A stretch of DNA of 64,000 bases, from the NCBI GenBank assembly GCA_003996215.1, contig QJPP01002913.1, positions 62,001-126,000 on the forward strand, given 5' to 3'. Below, one piece after another: positions 38,490 to 48,489 of this stretch. Both the position numbers and the translations under genes were made by a program. Position 1 is the first letter of the stretch, and every line of letters begins with the position of its first letter. Origin of the DNA: Jaltomata sinuosa. Lineage: Eukaryota > Streptophyta > Magnoliopsida > Solanales > Solanaceae. The notes beneath the pieces were generated by a model that worked only from the letters and a program-made list of their open reading frames with translations, searched no databases and was not told where the DNA came from.

Positions 38490-38720
38490 GACATGTGCGA
38501 TTAATGTGCAGACCGCATCGGAAGAAATGCGCGTTGCACGTTGTGTCTCATATGTAACCAAAAACTTGACTAGATTTTTCATAAGGGTGCGACGGCAGGT
38601 GCGATTTGCACCAGCCATTGTGCGTGTTGCACAAGCCTTCGCCCCTTGACCCAGTAAATTGGAAACCTTTTCAATGACATGCAATCCCTTGTGCGTTTCA
38701 CACATGGACATCTGCGGGTC
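38490..38720. repeat. Word-variant tract (GTGCGAT / GCATGC theme), element B
   Basis: Variants such as GTGCGATTAATGTGCAGACC, ATGCGCGTTGCACG, GTGCGACGGCAGGTGCGATTT, GTGCGTGTTGCAC, and TGCGGGTCGCATGC recur within 230 bases. Confidence 0.55.
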
Positions 38721-39334
38721 GCATGCAAAATGCATAGGGATAAAGTTGGAATTTTTCAGTTCCTTATTTTCCTATGTGTTACGTATGTGACTCGCAAAGT
38801 AATACCTGTAGAATACACAAATACAAAGCAACACACACCAATTTTTATAGGGAGTAAGCATGAATTGACCTCAACCAAGTCATCCGGGTACTCAGACTTC
38901 TACGAAATCTTTCACCCACAATAAACATGGAAGATTAAACTAGAATGCTTCACAATAAGAGTTCCCAATCTACTTAAAAACATTGATTTAACATTGGGGA
39001 ACTTACCACAAGTAGAAAAGAGGGAGGAAAAATCAAAGATTGAAGCTTTTGGAGTGCCAACAATGGAGACCCAACCTTGACTAGTAAACAACGGTGGTAG
39101 CGACCGGCGGGTAGCGGTGGTGATAGAGTTTGTGTCAAGGGAGAGAAGATTTTAGGAGAAGTAGGAGATTTGGGAGGATTTTGAGAGAGATTTGTGGAGG
39201 TTTTGTGGGAGAATAAAGGAAAAATAGTGGAGCGTGCCAGTTTATAATGGAGAAACAGAAGAAGAAAGGTCACGGGTCAGATTCTGGGTCAGGTCGGTCA
39301 ATAGCCTATCAACAAAAATTATTTAAACTTACGA

Positions 39335-39600
39335 AACTGTGTTGCGATGTGAGATTCACACCTTCTAATGTGCAGGTTCCACATCGCTTCGCACACGATG
39401 ATTTTAGCTCCCAAACTTTCCCATCTTTCTAGTTCATGGCGAGACGGAGGTGCGACACATAGAACGGGTGGTGCAAAGAATGGGTGGTGCGATTTGCACC
39501 ACCTGTCGCATGTCCCCTCCGAATATTTTTTTATCTTTTAGTCCACTATTTTGAAATATGGTGCCCTGTATGATCCGCACAATGGTGGGTGTGATTTGTA
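39335..39600. repeat. Word-variant tract (GTGCGAC / GGTGCGATT theme), element B
   Basis: Variants such as GTTGCGATGTGAGATTCAC, CACATCGCTTCGCACACG, GGTGCGACACATAG, GGTGGTGCGATTTGCACC and GTCGCATGTCC recur within 265 bases. Its place just after the protease end matches the tract at 33927-34165 in element A. Confidence 0.55.
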
Positions 39601-39782
39601 TGACATTTTTCACCTTCCTTCCGGTGCTCTCCTTGTGCTTGATCATTTTTCCATCTCCTTGCATTCCTAAAACAAGCCAAAAAAATTAAAAGGTAACATA
39701 AATAAAGTAAAAACACTTGGGTTGCCTCCCAAGAAGCTCTTTATTTTATGTCGTAGCTCAACGATAGTACCTTAACCTCCAA

Positions 39783-40349
39783 TCATTTCCTGGGAGCATG
39801 CCAATCCGAGTGGGTTTGGCCCCATCCCAAGCAAGGGAGTTGCTCCTTCAAAATCTTCATCATCTCATCTTGTTGCCAAGTTGGCAACACCATAGTTTTG
39901 GGTACCTCTTTCACCTCACAGTCATCAACGGCTTCAACCAACATGCCCTCGGTATTAATCACCGACACAACTATGACTTCGTCTTGTGGTTTGATAGGTT
40001 GGCACATATTGAACATTAATTCTTCGCTCACCACACGAAATATAAGTTCTCCAAGCTCCACATCAACAAGATCTCTCTCGGTTTCCAACAATGGTCGCCC
40101 TAATAAGATAGGCATCTCAAGATTAACATCACAATATAATACAACAATGTCGGTCTGTAGGATGAACTTGTCTACCTTAACTAGCACATCAAACAAAAAC
40201 TCCACCGGGCATTTAATTGAATAATCATCCATTAGTAATCTCATTTGAGTAGCCCTAGGGGTACCTAAGCCTAACTTCTTTAAAATAACAAGGGGCATCA
40301 ATTTAATGCTTTCCCCGAGATCACATAATGCCTTTTGAAACAAAAACAC
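39783..40349 (-). pseudogene. Athila-like aspartic protease domain of element B
   Basis: A 188-codon open frame starts MFLFQKALCDLGESIKLMP and carries the retroviral-type protease motif ALCDLG (active Asp in the D-L-G triad). It continues with KKLGLGTPRATQMRLLMDD and FDVLVKVDKFILQTD, then CDVNLEMPILLGRPLL, the conserved ILGRPFL-type motif. It ends in a stop at 39783 with HSDWHAPRK. The upstream frame (40640-40392, PPYPQRLAKKKEDAQLKRF and KIIKELLKMKRV) is continuous except for one TAA at about 40394, so this is the least damaged coding piece of the family here. It would cleave Gag-Pol, but no polymerase follows. Confidence 0.8.
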
Positions 40350-40391
40350 TCCAATAGTGCAGGGGATAGTGAAGGCTCCTGGATCTTCTCG

Positions 40392-41984
40392 TTAAGGGGC
40401 AATGTTGCTTGTCATCACCGCGCTGCAGTTTTCGGGCACTTCCACCATCCCTACTTCAACTACTCGCTTCATTTTCAACAACTCCTTTATGATCTTTGGA
40501 TACCCCGGGATTTGGTTAAGAGCATCAACCAAAGAAATATTAATGGCTAGTTTGCTGAAAATGTCAACAAACCTTTTTAATTGGGCATCTTCCTTTTTCT
40601 TGGCTAATCTCTGAGGATATGGAGGGGGTCCTTTAGGCAAACTTGGAGCATACTCTTCAATATCAATAGCAATTTGACAATGAGAGACGGTCTCATCCTT
40701 CTCTTCAAGTAGGTGTTCATAATTTTCAATCCATTGGGTGCACTAGGCTTTACCCCCAATACCCGGATTCTCATCAACTTCATTCTCAATCACAATCTCC
40801 TCTTCTATTTTAATGTTTTTTCTCCACAACAACCTCAATAGCTGGCTTCTTCACCCCACTACACAATTGTCCACTTCTAGTGACTATTGTCATCACATGG
40901 CAATCATTCTTTGAATTTGCCATCGTATCACTTGGAAGTGTCCCCTTCATCCGAGGATTCATTTGTGAAGATAGGTGGTTCATTTGTTCCTCAAGGTTCT
41001 TGATAGATGTTGAATGGGAACTCATAGTTTGGTGAAGAGTGGACACCTCACCTTTTAACTCTTTCACCCCATTGTCCATTGACTCTACTCTTTGCAACAC
41101 CTTTTGCAACATATCGTCAATTTTAGAGTGTCTGGGGTTACTCACCATTAGTTGGTAGGTAGACATGTTGTCTTTTGGAGGAGGCACATAAGTATTGGTA
41201 CTATGGTGGTTATAACGGTCACCATATCTTTCACGATCATGTCATATACCATCACGGTCTCTACCTTGCTCCTTATCTCTCCATTGATTTCCTTTGTCCC
41301 TGTTCCAACCTTGGTTCTATTCTCTCTGGAACCAAGGACCTTGGTTGGTACCTTGATATCCAGGTTAAGAACCCGCCATAAGATAACACAACTCCTCATC
41401 CATAGGGGAGTACAAACCTTCATTGTAAGCTCTAGAACCACAAGTCCCCACAACATTCACACTCTTATTTCAAGCCTCCATCACATGTTTGGCTAATAGA
41501 TCAATTTGCATTAACATCTTGGCCATTGCTTCATCCCTTTCTTCGTCTTTTCGCCTCATTTCACTCGTCATAATGGACGAAGTCACCCACGAAGAAACAT
41601 CGACCTCTCTAGTAAGCCATGCATAATTTTTTATTGTCATTCTCTCTAGAAGAGCCGAGGCAATACCATATTGTTAGTCCATAAATGTTCCACCCGCAAG
41701 GTTATTCGCCACAGATTTGTTCATCGAGTTTAAGGCTCAATAGAAGCTTTGAAGTAGGACATTATCAGGAAAACCATGGTTTGGGCACAATAGAAGCTTT
41801 TTCTTGAACCTTAATAATACTTCATGAAATGGCTCATCTTGGAGTTGGCGGAAATTTGTGATATCATCCCTCAATTGCATCATCCTAGAAAGAGGGAAAG
41901 ATCGCACCAAGAATACCTCAACCAATCCGTTCAATGTAGTAATAGAGCCCTCAGGGAGATTTTCAATCCATGTCTATCGCTTCC
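40392..41984 (-). pseudogene. Athila-like gag of element B
   Basis: From the LTR junction at 41984 leftwards: an NLPEGSITT segment, then MMQLRDDITNFRQLQDEPF and LRFKKKLLLCPNHGFPDNV (41934-41737). After damaged text, a Ser-rich coiled-coil-like piece follows (41187-40810: MPPPKDNMSTYQLMVSN, HSKIDDMLQKVLQRVESMD, MTIVTRSG), then an acidic linker and the protease lead-in. The order is the same as in element A. Frames change between pieces, and the N-terminal gag part is lost beyond 41985. Confidence 0.8.
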
Positions 41985-43350
41985 TGATAATGCTCAAAAG
42001 CACTCTTCCAAAGTAGGTGGTTATGATCGTCATAGCAAAACAAATAAGTAACCCAACGAGTATCGGGGTTGATCCCACAAAGAACAATGTACAAGCTATT
42101 GAGATAATAAAGAATTAAAGCAACTTGTTTATGTTCAAGGAGCAAAATAAATAAAATTATTGGAGTTTTTGTTGTTGAAAACACGAACGATATTGCAAGT
42201 GCGAAGTCGACCAATCTTCCCAACGCAAGGATCGCAAGGGAGATTTGGGAATAGGTCAAATCCATACGATCCATTACAAGTTTATCAACTACTTACTAGA
42301 TTAATCATGGGTCAAATGCAACAAGCCTTGGAATTCTCAATTATCTACCAATATCTTTTGACCATTGGCAAAATTTTCTCAAACAATTCTCTCGAACCTA
42401 GCCAAGTGTTAACAAGCTATTCCAATTATGGCAACACTAGAATCACTATTTCTAGCTAATTCCTTAAATGAGGGTTAAAGTCTCAAGTTAGTGCCAATTA
42501 ACCTTTTCCCACCTCAATTCACTCTTTCAAGCCAAACCAGGGTAAGAGGGGCAAGTCAAGGGTTGATCAGTCCTTTTAGAATCAATTCAAGCACAAGGTT
42601 AACTAGGAAATCAAAGACCCAACTCATAAAGTAGAAAATAGTTAATAAATTGTACAATGAAAAGATAAGAAATCACACACAAATATTGTTTATCTCTAAC
42701 ACAATATCCAAATCTCAAATCAACCAATACACCTATGAATTTAGCATTAAAAAGCAAATTTTTAGGAAAGGAACTAAAGATTTTACAATAAAAGCTTCCA
42801 TTCTTCACTCCAATGGTGTTGGATGATGAGCTTTCTCCTCAAGCTAGCCAAAATTTGTTCACTCTAAGGATAAGGATGAATTGGTTGAAGAACAATTATG
42901 AAGCATCCAGATTGTCTTTCCAAAATGGTTGGGATGTTCTTTTATGTGGATTGGGGTTTCCAAAAATATGATTTTCTAAATTTTCCCTGTAGCTACTGAT
43001 TTTCTTCATCGCGATCGCATGAGTATGCCTCACGATCGTGTGACCTTACTGTCGCAATCATGTAGCTTTGACTTATGGTTGACCGTGGTTGCATGGCATT
43101 TTCCTTGCGATCGCGTGGCTTTGACTTCCTATTGACCACAATTGCTTACACTGTAGCTCATGGTCGCGATGAGCATTTCACTGCCAGTGATCAACAACTC
43201 CAATTAGCTCACATTTTGACTTGTTTTTACCCAAATCCTTCCCGAACACTCCTAAAATACAAAAACCTGTAAAATAGAAGTAATCTATGTCAATTGCATA
43301 ATTTTCCCAATTTATACTACCAAAAGCAAAAGGTTAAGATCTAAATATAA
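41985..43350 (-). repeat. 3' LTR of element C (Athila-like)
   Basis: The left edge TGATAATGCTCAAAAGCAC is the same terminus as LTR B. The right edge is followed by the same purine-tract text (43351-43385), so on the minus strand this is a 3' LTR rather than a 5' LTR. It sits inside gag of element B. The U5 block is at 42041-42082. The middle part (43005-43175) is a CGATCGCG word tract instead of the GCATGCG type seen in LTR B. Confidence 0.7.
43005..43175. repeat. Word-variant tract (CGATCGCG theme) in LTR C
   Basis: ATCGCGATCGCATGAG, CACGATCGTGTGACC, GTCGCAATCATG, TTGCGATCGCGTGG, CACAATTGC and TGGTCGCGATGAGC occur in 170 bases. CGATCG is self-complementary, so most of the words are short palindromes. 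Confidence 0.6.
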
Positions 43351-45140
43351 AACCCCCAAACTTGAACTATTGCTTGTCCTCAAGCAACTCAAAACTCTAA
43401 TTCAAAAGACACTTAAACACAAGTGCAATGACATCACTACAAATCACAGAGACTCACCTCAAGCAAAACGCATGACTTCAGTTGGTACTAATGATTAGTC
43501 GATCATAAGTTAACTTTATCTAAACAATCCCCTTTATTAAAAAAACCACTTTTTAAGAATGCAATGGAAATTCAAAACAATCAAATGACAATAATCAATT
43601 CCTCAAGAAGTGACTCACAACCACTAGTTTATCAAATATGCTCATCAGACTCATTTTCGGAATTAATCAACTTCACCAACTATCCTAATTCACATGCCCT
43701 CACAAGAACAAAAGTCCCAAAACACACTATGCAAAAGGGTAACATAATGGACAAATGCACAAACACTCACACTTACAAAGAATTTCAAGTACCAACAAGT
43801 ATCAAACCATAAGCTTGCCTTTATTTTTATTTGCCACTAGCTCAAAGGCAATCGGTCGGAGATCTCAAAGGACTTTTCTAAGCTTGTAATGTAGGCTCGG
43901 GGAAGGGTAGGATAAGCATTTGGATTATAGTGAATACATCCTCCTTGAACACTACACAACTTTTTCACTATGAAACTAAAGTCATTTTCTTTTCCATTTT
44001 CATGCAACACAAAGCACCATTTCAATAATTTCATTTGAAGCCCAAATTTTTTATCATTCTATTCTCCTAGGAGGTTTTCTTTATTTTTCTCATTTTTTCA
44101 TTTCTTTTCAACTTAATTCTTTCTTTAACAAGTTCTTTTAATGCTTCCCATAAACCATCATGTAGTGCTTATTTCCTCCAAAGTGTTTCTCAATTACCTC
44201 TAACTTAGGCTTTTAGCCTTAAATTCACATTTGTAATGTTCAAGGAGTGACGGTTCAAAAGACGGATTCATTTTCAAAATGGTTCAAGGCTTGTATGTGG
44301 TTGACAAATAAGGGTATTAAGCTCAAATGGGGTTACTAGTGATACATTTAGTGCAATGGTAGGCTATTAAGGCTAAGTAGGCTTCCAAAAATCACAAAAA
44401 AAGTCTAAGGTCATTTCTCCAACCAAATGCAATCAAGACTAGCATTGAACGACTAACAGGACAAGTTCTAGCTAACACAAGCAAGTACAAGAATTATTCC
44501 ATAAAATCTCACCATATGGGGCATGCGAACTATTAAAGATGGTTCAATTTCTCTTCCTAAATAAGAACAAATAGAGCCACATTCTACATTTTAATTAATC
44601 ACCACTAATGAGTAAGAGTCACAAAAAGATTAAAATAGTTGTCACTAACATCATTCATTTCCATGCAACCTTTCACAAATATTTTTGGAGGGGTATGCTT
44701 CAACTCAATTCACATGCAAGACTTAGCTCCATTAGTACCAAACAAGTCAATGTTCTCAATATCTCAAAAGATGATGATTTTCCCTTAAGAAATACGTCAC
44801 CGTATCCATTATTGGGCTAAATCATAAATCTAAATCGACATGGTTACTCATACTTCACCATAACACACAACCCAAAACACAAGCTTCAACTAGCGTAACG
44901 GGTACTCGGACTTTCCCTGGCCCTAAAACTAAAGAACTAAACCATCAAATTTATCCATAGCAACTCTAAAACCCGACAAGGGCATGCAATATCAAAACAA
45001 ACTCAACAAGGGTGCACCAATATCTAAACATCAAAATAAATAAGCTCGGCAAGGGAACAATAATATCTAAAACAAATAAAACAAGTCTGGAAAGGGAACA
45101 ATAATATCCAAAACAAAACAGGCTAAATAAAGTGCATTCC
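43351..45140 (-). other. 3' untranslated region of element C
   Basis: The minus-strand side next to the LTR has the purine tract GTTTGGGGGTTTT (43363-43351). The rest, about 1.7 kb, has no legible gene. Repeated phrases such as CCCGACAAGGGCA, CTCAACAAGGGTGCACC, CTCGGCAAGGGAACAATAATA and CTGGAAAGGGAACAATAATA form a loose 30-45-base repeat at 44970-45115. Confidence 0.5.
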
Positions 45141-45149
45141 CAACATGCC

Positions 45150-45972
45150 ACCCCCAACAAAAATAGTTCAGTTCCCTCACTGCATTAAAATAAAAGATAA
45201 GTTTGAGGGGATCCTTGAAGGGTATCACTCAAAACTGGAGCTACTAGGCCCAGGAAGGACCATGTCAGCCTCATCAATATCCTCCTACTCTTCAGATCCA
45301 GTCAACTTCCTCAAAGTGCTCATTATCTTAGTGAGGAATTTGCTTTGCTTCATATCATGTTCCCTTTACTTCTTTTGTTGACTTTCTACCTTTGCAAACC
45401 TATCTTTGAAATACTATTGCTCCCTCACTACACTAGCTAGTATAGGAAAACTAGGAGTAGTAAAAGATGATGGACCAAGTGACTGTGTGGTAGAACTCTA
45501 TCCCGGGCCTGAAGGTAAGCCAGCTACAATCTAGCAAATATGGGCATCTATGCCATAGACCTAGCTAGAGATGTGGCAGAATGTCAGGGATATAATCCAA
45601 AGTGACCCCATAGCCTCTGCAACAGCTGCTGCCTCAAATGCCTCGCTGGATCATAGTAATAGACCAAATACTGGTCATGCCACGTTGATCTTCCTCTTCT
45701 TCAATGCCTGCCTAGCTTTTCTCTTCTTAATGGGTGAATTAGCTTTCTGGCTTACTTTCATTTTCGCCATCCCTTTTCTGAACTTCATCTTATTAGCTTA
45801 AGAATGTGATTAATGAAGGAAAGAACAAGATTTTGCTACCTTCTAGCACAACCTGTTGAATCTCTTGCACAATAAACTGCACCATATTCACAAGAAGGCC
45901 CTCCATCATAGCACAAATAACAACTGCTTTCTCAGATGTCACATCAGATTCATTTTTGGATGGCATGATTTG
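45150..45972 (-). pseudogene. Putative plant transposon protein fragment (PF20167-like), element C
   Basis: Reading leftwards from about 45972, the frame gives IMPSKNESDVTSEKAVVI followed by CAMMEGLLVNMVQFIVQEI. This matches the core pattern of the plant transposon domain ((R)IMPSxNxS, then a helix with an alanine/valine-rich 'A.VV..IM' face). A basic KKRKARQALKKRK segment and an acidic/Ser-rich tail follow, broken by stops. The N-terminal part is missing because the repeat at 46017 begins there. A place between pol and the 3' LTR is normal for this ORF in Athila-like elements. Confidence 0.6.
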
Positions 45973-46016
45973 GGTACAAATGATAGAAAGTCAATTTTAG
46001 GGTTCAAAGATGAACT

Positions 46017-46870
46017 TGGATATCACCCCCCCAAACTCAAAGAGGCATAATTGGCACCCAGTGCCATACTCGATCGAGCAAACCAATAGGAACTAAACTA
46101 AACAATATCAGGGGGCCGTTAAGGTTAGGATAAACAAAATAAAATATGACGAAAACAAACTAAAATATAACACAAGTCCAATAAGGCCAAAACTTAAAAC
46201 CAGACCCACAATAGGTGTCTACAAGCCTCTAAGATGAAAAGCTACTAACCACGAGTTAGTACATGGCCCCGACATACCTATTACCTATACAATGCTAAAG
46301 AAGACTTTAGAATCAACAACTCCGGAAGGAACGGATCATACCAACCATCAAATGACCTTGACCACACGCAATCAAAACCATTTTCTACCTGATAACCTGT
46401 AGGCATGAATGCAGCTCCCCTAGGCAATGAGGATGTCACTACGAAAAGAATGTACTGAATATGTAAGGCGACAAAATATCAGAAACATCATAAACAAAAA
46501 TGAAACCACAATATGACAGACTTAATTAGCACAAAACCAATAGCTCACGGAAGCCACACTACCTTCTTAGCTCCTATCCACTTCTCCTACCTGTAGAGCA
46601 AATCACACAGATAACAAGCAGTTTCACCATCAAACAATATCCCACTGGGGCCTCATAAGCTCGACAAGTTCCAATAACAATCAAAGAATATTGAATGCAA
46701 TGCATATGTTGGGCAGGCATGCCACTCTGATACAATATATATGGTGTAGGCATACACCCCGATCTAATGCATGTGGTGTAGGCGAACACCCCGATCCAAT
46801 GGAGGTGGTGTATCAGCACAATGCATATATATGTGAGAAAACAATAAGCAAACCATGCATGAGAGAAAGA
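46017..46870 (-). repeat. LTR-derived repeat R, left copy
   Basis: Direct repeat of 60557-61273, for instance GGCACCCAGTGCCATACTCG, ATATGACGAAAACAAACTAA, AAGACTTTAGAATCAACAAC and GAATATTGAATGCAATGCAT in both. A short minisatellite follows from 46735 (GGTGTAGGCATACACCCCGATC type, two to three units). On family resemblance the repeat is the 3' part of a Ty3-type LTR on the minus strand. The left edge, next to AACTTGGATATCACCCCC, is approximate. Confidence 0.65.
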
Positions 46871-47570
46871 TATAAATTATGAACCTTATAGTAATAATCA
46901 CAGTATTTCCTATGATTTTAAATAATGGCTTACCCGTGTTCCTACTACAATGAACCTCGTCCTTAAGACAAGAAGGGACAATCAACATGGAAAAGTCCTA
47001 GCTTACTGCATGGCCACCACTATCAAAATCTTTAACCAATTATCTCCTTCAAAATTCTTTTATTTAGCTTGGTGAGATTCCATTAGATATTATAAAGTGA
47101 ATATATAAAAATGTTTAAGAGTAGCAAACACTCATTAACCATCCACTAGTATTGAGTGCTGTAGAGAAACAAAAGCAGTTACAAGTGTAGCCCCAATGAT
47201 TTTCTAGTTAGTAATGAGAACGAATCAAATTACTAGTTGGATTTATAAGAAGGATATTAGGTAGTTACTCTATGTTATTGGATTTATTAATGATACAAAT
47301 GAATGAGTAATCATCAAGAAAAAAAGAAAAATCTATCCTCAATTACCATCAGATTACCTAACCTTGCAAATTAGAAATAAAGTGAACAAAGCACATTCAT
47401 GCTTGCATTCACATAGCTAAGAATATCATTAGTGAAGAGCAACCAAAATAGTGCCCATTTATTCCACAACCATGACCCTATAATCAACTTGATAATTATG
47501 ATAATTCGATAATCACAACAACATATACAATCATCTCCTACTTCCAAACCTTATATGAAACTATCACCTC
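46871..47570. other. AT-rich sequence left of the Tekay-like element, nothing recognised
   Basis: No gene or motif could be supported. It may be the rest of the LTR of repeat R, interrupted by the insertion at 47576. Confidence 0.3.
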
Positions 47571-47575
47571 CGGAT
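47571..47575. repeat. Left target-site duplication of Tekay-like element II
   Basis: CGGAT, identical to 59753-59757. Confidence 0.9.
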
Positions 47576-48264
47576 TGTAATGACCTTTTCGGTTATTCTC
47601 GTATTTATGCTTTTCTTGTACCATTACAGCTTGTTTGTAGTGGCCCCAAGTCATCTATGTCTTGGTGGGACTGGTGGTTCGGTGCCATGGCCGTTCATTT
47701 GGGTGTTATGGTTGTTTCCCTGTTTTAGAGCTTTAACTTAGCATATCATTGAATTTAGTCAACATTCTTAGCTAACATGCTCAGAATCGCATTCTGACAG
47801 TTCTGTTAGCTATAGAGCCTTGAATTTGGTCTAGTTGGACCTTTAGTCGAGGCCTGAGAACTTTTGGTGTGGGTTTTGTGTTAATTTCTCTATTTTTAGG
47901 CTATTTGGAGTTGAAAGTGTAACTTTGGTCAGCTTTCAATGATCGGAGCGTCAGACTTAAAATCTGACGATTCCATCAGCTTCGAAATGATGAGTTTGGG
48001 CTGGTTTTGTGGTTGGTTTGGGTCCCGGGTAACCCGGGCTCATTTTGGGTGTTTGGTTGCTGTCTAGTTAGTGTTGACTTGGGTCAACAATTCTCCGGAA
48101 TGACCACGTATGGAAGTTTCGTTTATTCTGTTGAGTCCGGAATGTCGTTTCCACTCTGTTAGAACTATTGGTTTCTGAGTATTGGGTTTCAATTGTGCCC
48201 AGAATGCCCCATAGAAGTGTTAGAAATTGCAGATTTTTTTGTTAAAGGTGCAGGCCTCAGACCT

Positions 48265-48475
48265 TAATCGCGATCGCAATCCCCTTCCTCGGACTGTGAT
48301 GTAGCACTTGTTTCCTTGTACTACGCTATTGCGGTGTTCCTTGTCACGGCCACGATGAAGCCTTCTACCCTTTGTTCATCACGATCGCATGGCTAGTCCT
48401 CACGATCGCGATGGTCTAGCCAGCGTGGTCCTCGCGACCGCGTGGGGTCCCTTTGCGATCGCGATGAAGGACCCC
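48265..48475. repeat. Word-variant tract (ATCGCGATCGC theme) in the 5' LTR of element II
   Basis: AATCGCGATCGCAATCCCC, GGACTGTGATG, TATTGCGGTG, CACGATCGCATGG, CACGATCGCGATGG, CTCGCGACCGCGTGG and TTGCGATCGCGATGAAGG occur directly upstream of the TATA element. The 3' LTR holds the same tract at 56985-57195. Confidence 0.7.
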
Positions 48476-48482
48476 TGGGCAG

Positions 48483-48489
48483 TATATAA
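48483..48489 (+). promoter_or_regulatory. TATA box, 5' LTR of element II
   Basis: TATATAA in GGGCAGTATATAAGCTTTCC, immediately after the CGATCGCG tract. The 3' LTR has TATATAAA at 57208-57215. Confidence 0.6.

Larger units (their letters stand above)
35651..39780 (-). other. Long 3' region of element B, no legible gene
   Basis: About 4.1 kb between protease and purine tract. No RT, integrase or env-like domain could be read in any frame. The right end has the conserved CTTCTTGGGAGGCAACCC block (39728-39748). Two word-variant tracts lie at 38490-38720 and 39335-39600. The part next to the purine tract (36000-37500) resembles the matching part of element C in style and composition. It may hide a decayed plant-transposon-protein ORF, which element C still shows. 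Confidence 0.5.
34206..41984 (-). mobile_element. Athila-like Ty3 element B (gag-protease, no RT)
   Basis: On the minus strand: gag (41984-40810), protease (40640-39783), the GGGAGGCAACCC block, a 3' region of about 4 kb, a purine tract (35650-35613) and the 3' LTR (35612-34206). There is no RT, RNase H or integrase. Its gag is cut at 41985 by another LTR and no 5' LTR is seen. It faces element A and shares the same order and end points. Confidence 0.75.

Noticed and set aside
38472..38735. 87-codon minus-strand frame with many Cys and His
   Set aside because: It is generated by the GTGCGA/GCATGC word tract; there is no regular zinc-finger spacing.
34206..43350. LTRs B and C as the two LTRs of a single element
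   Set aside because: Both are preceded by purine-tract text, so both are 3' LTRs. Neither has a primer site at its inner edge.
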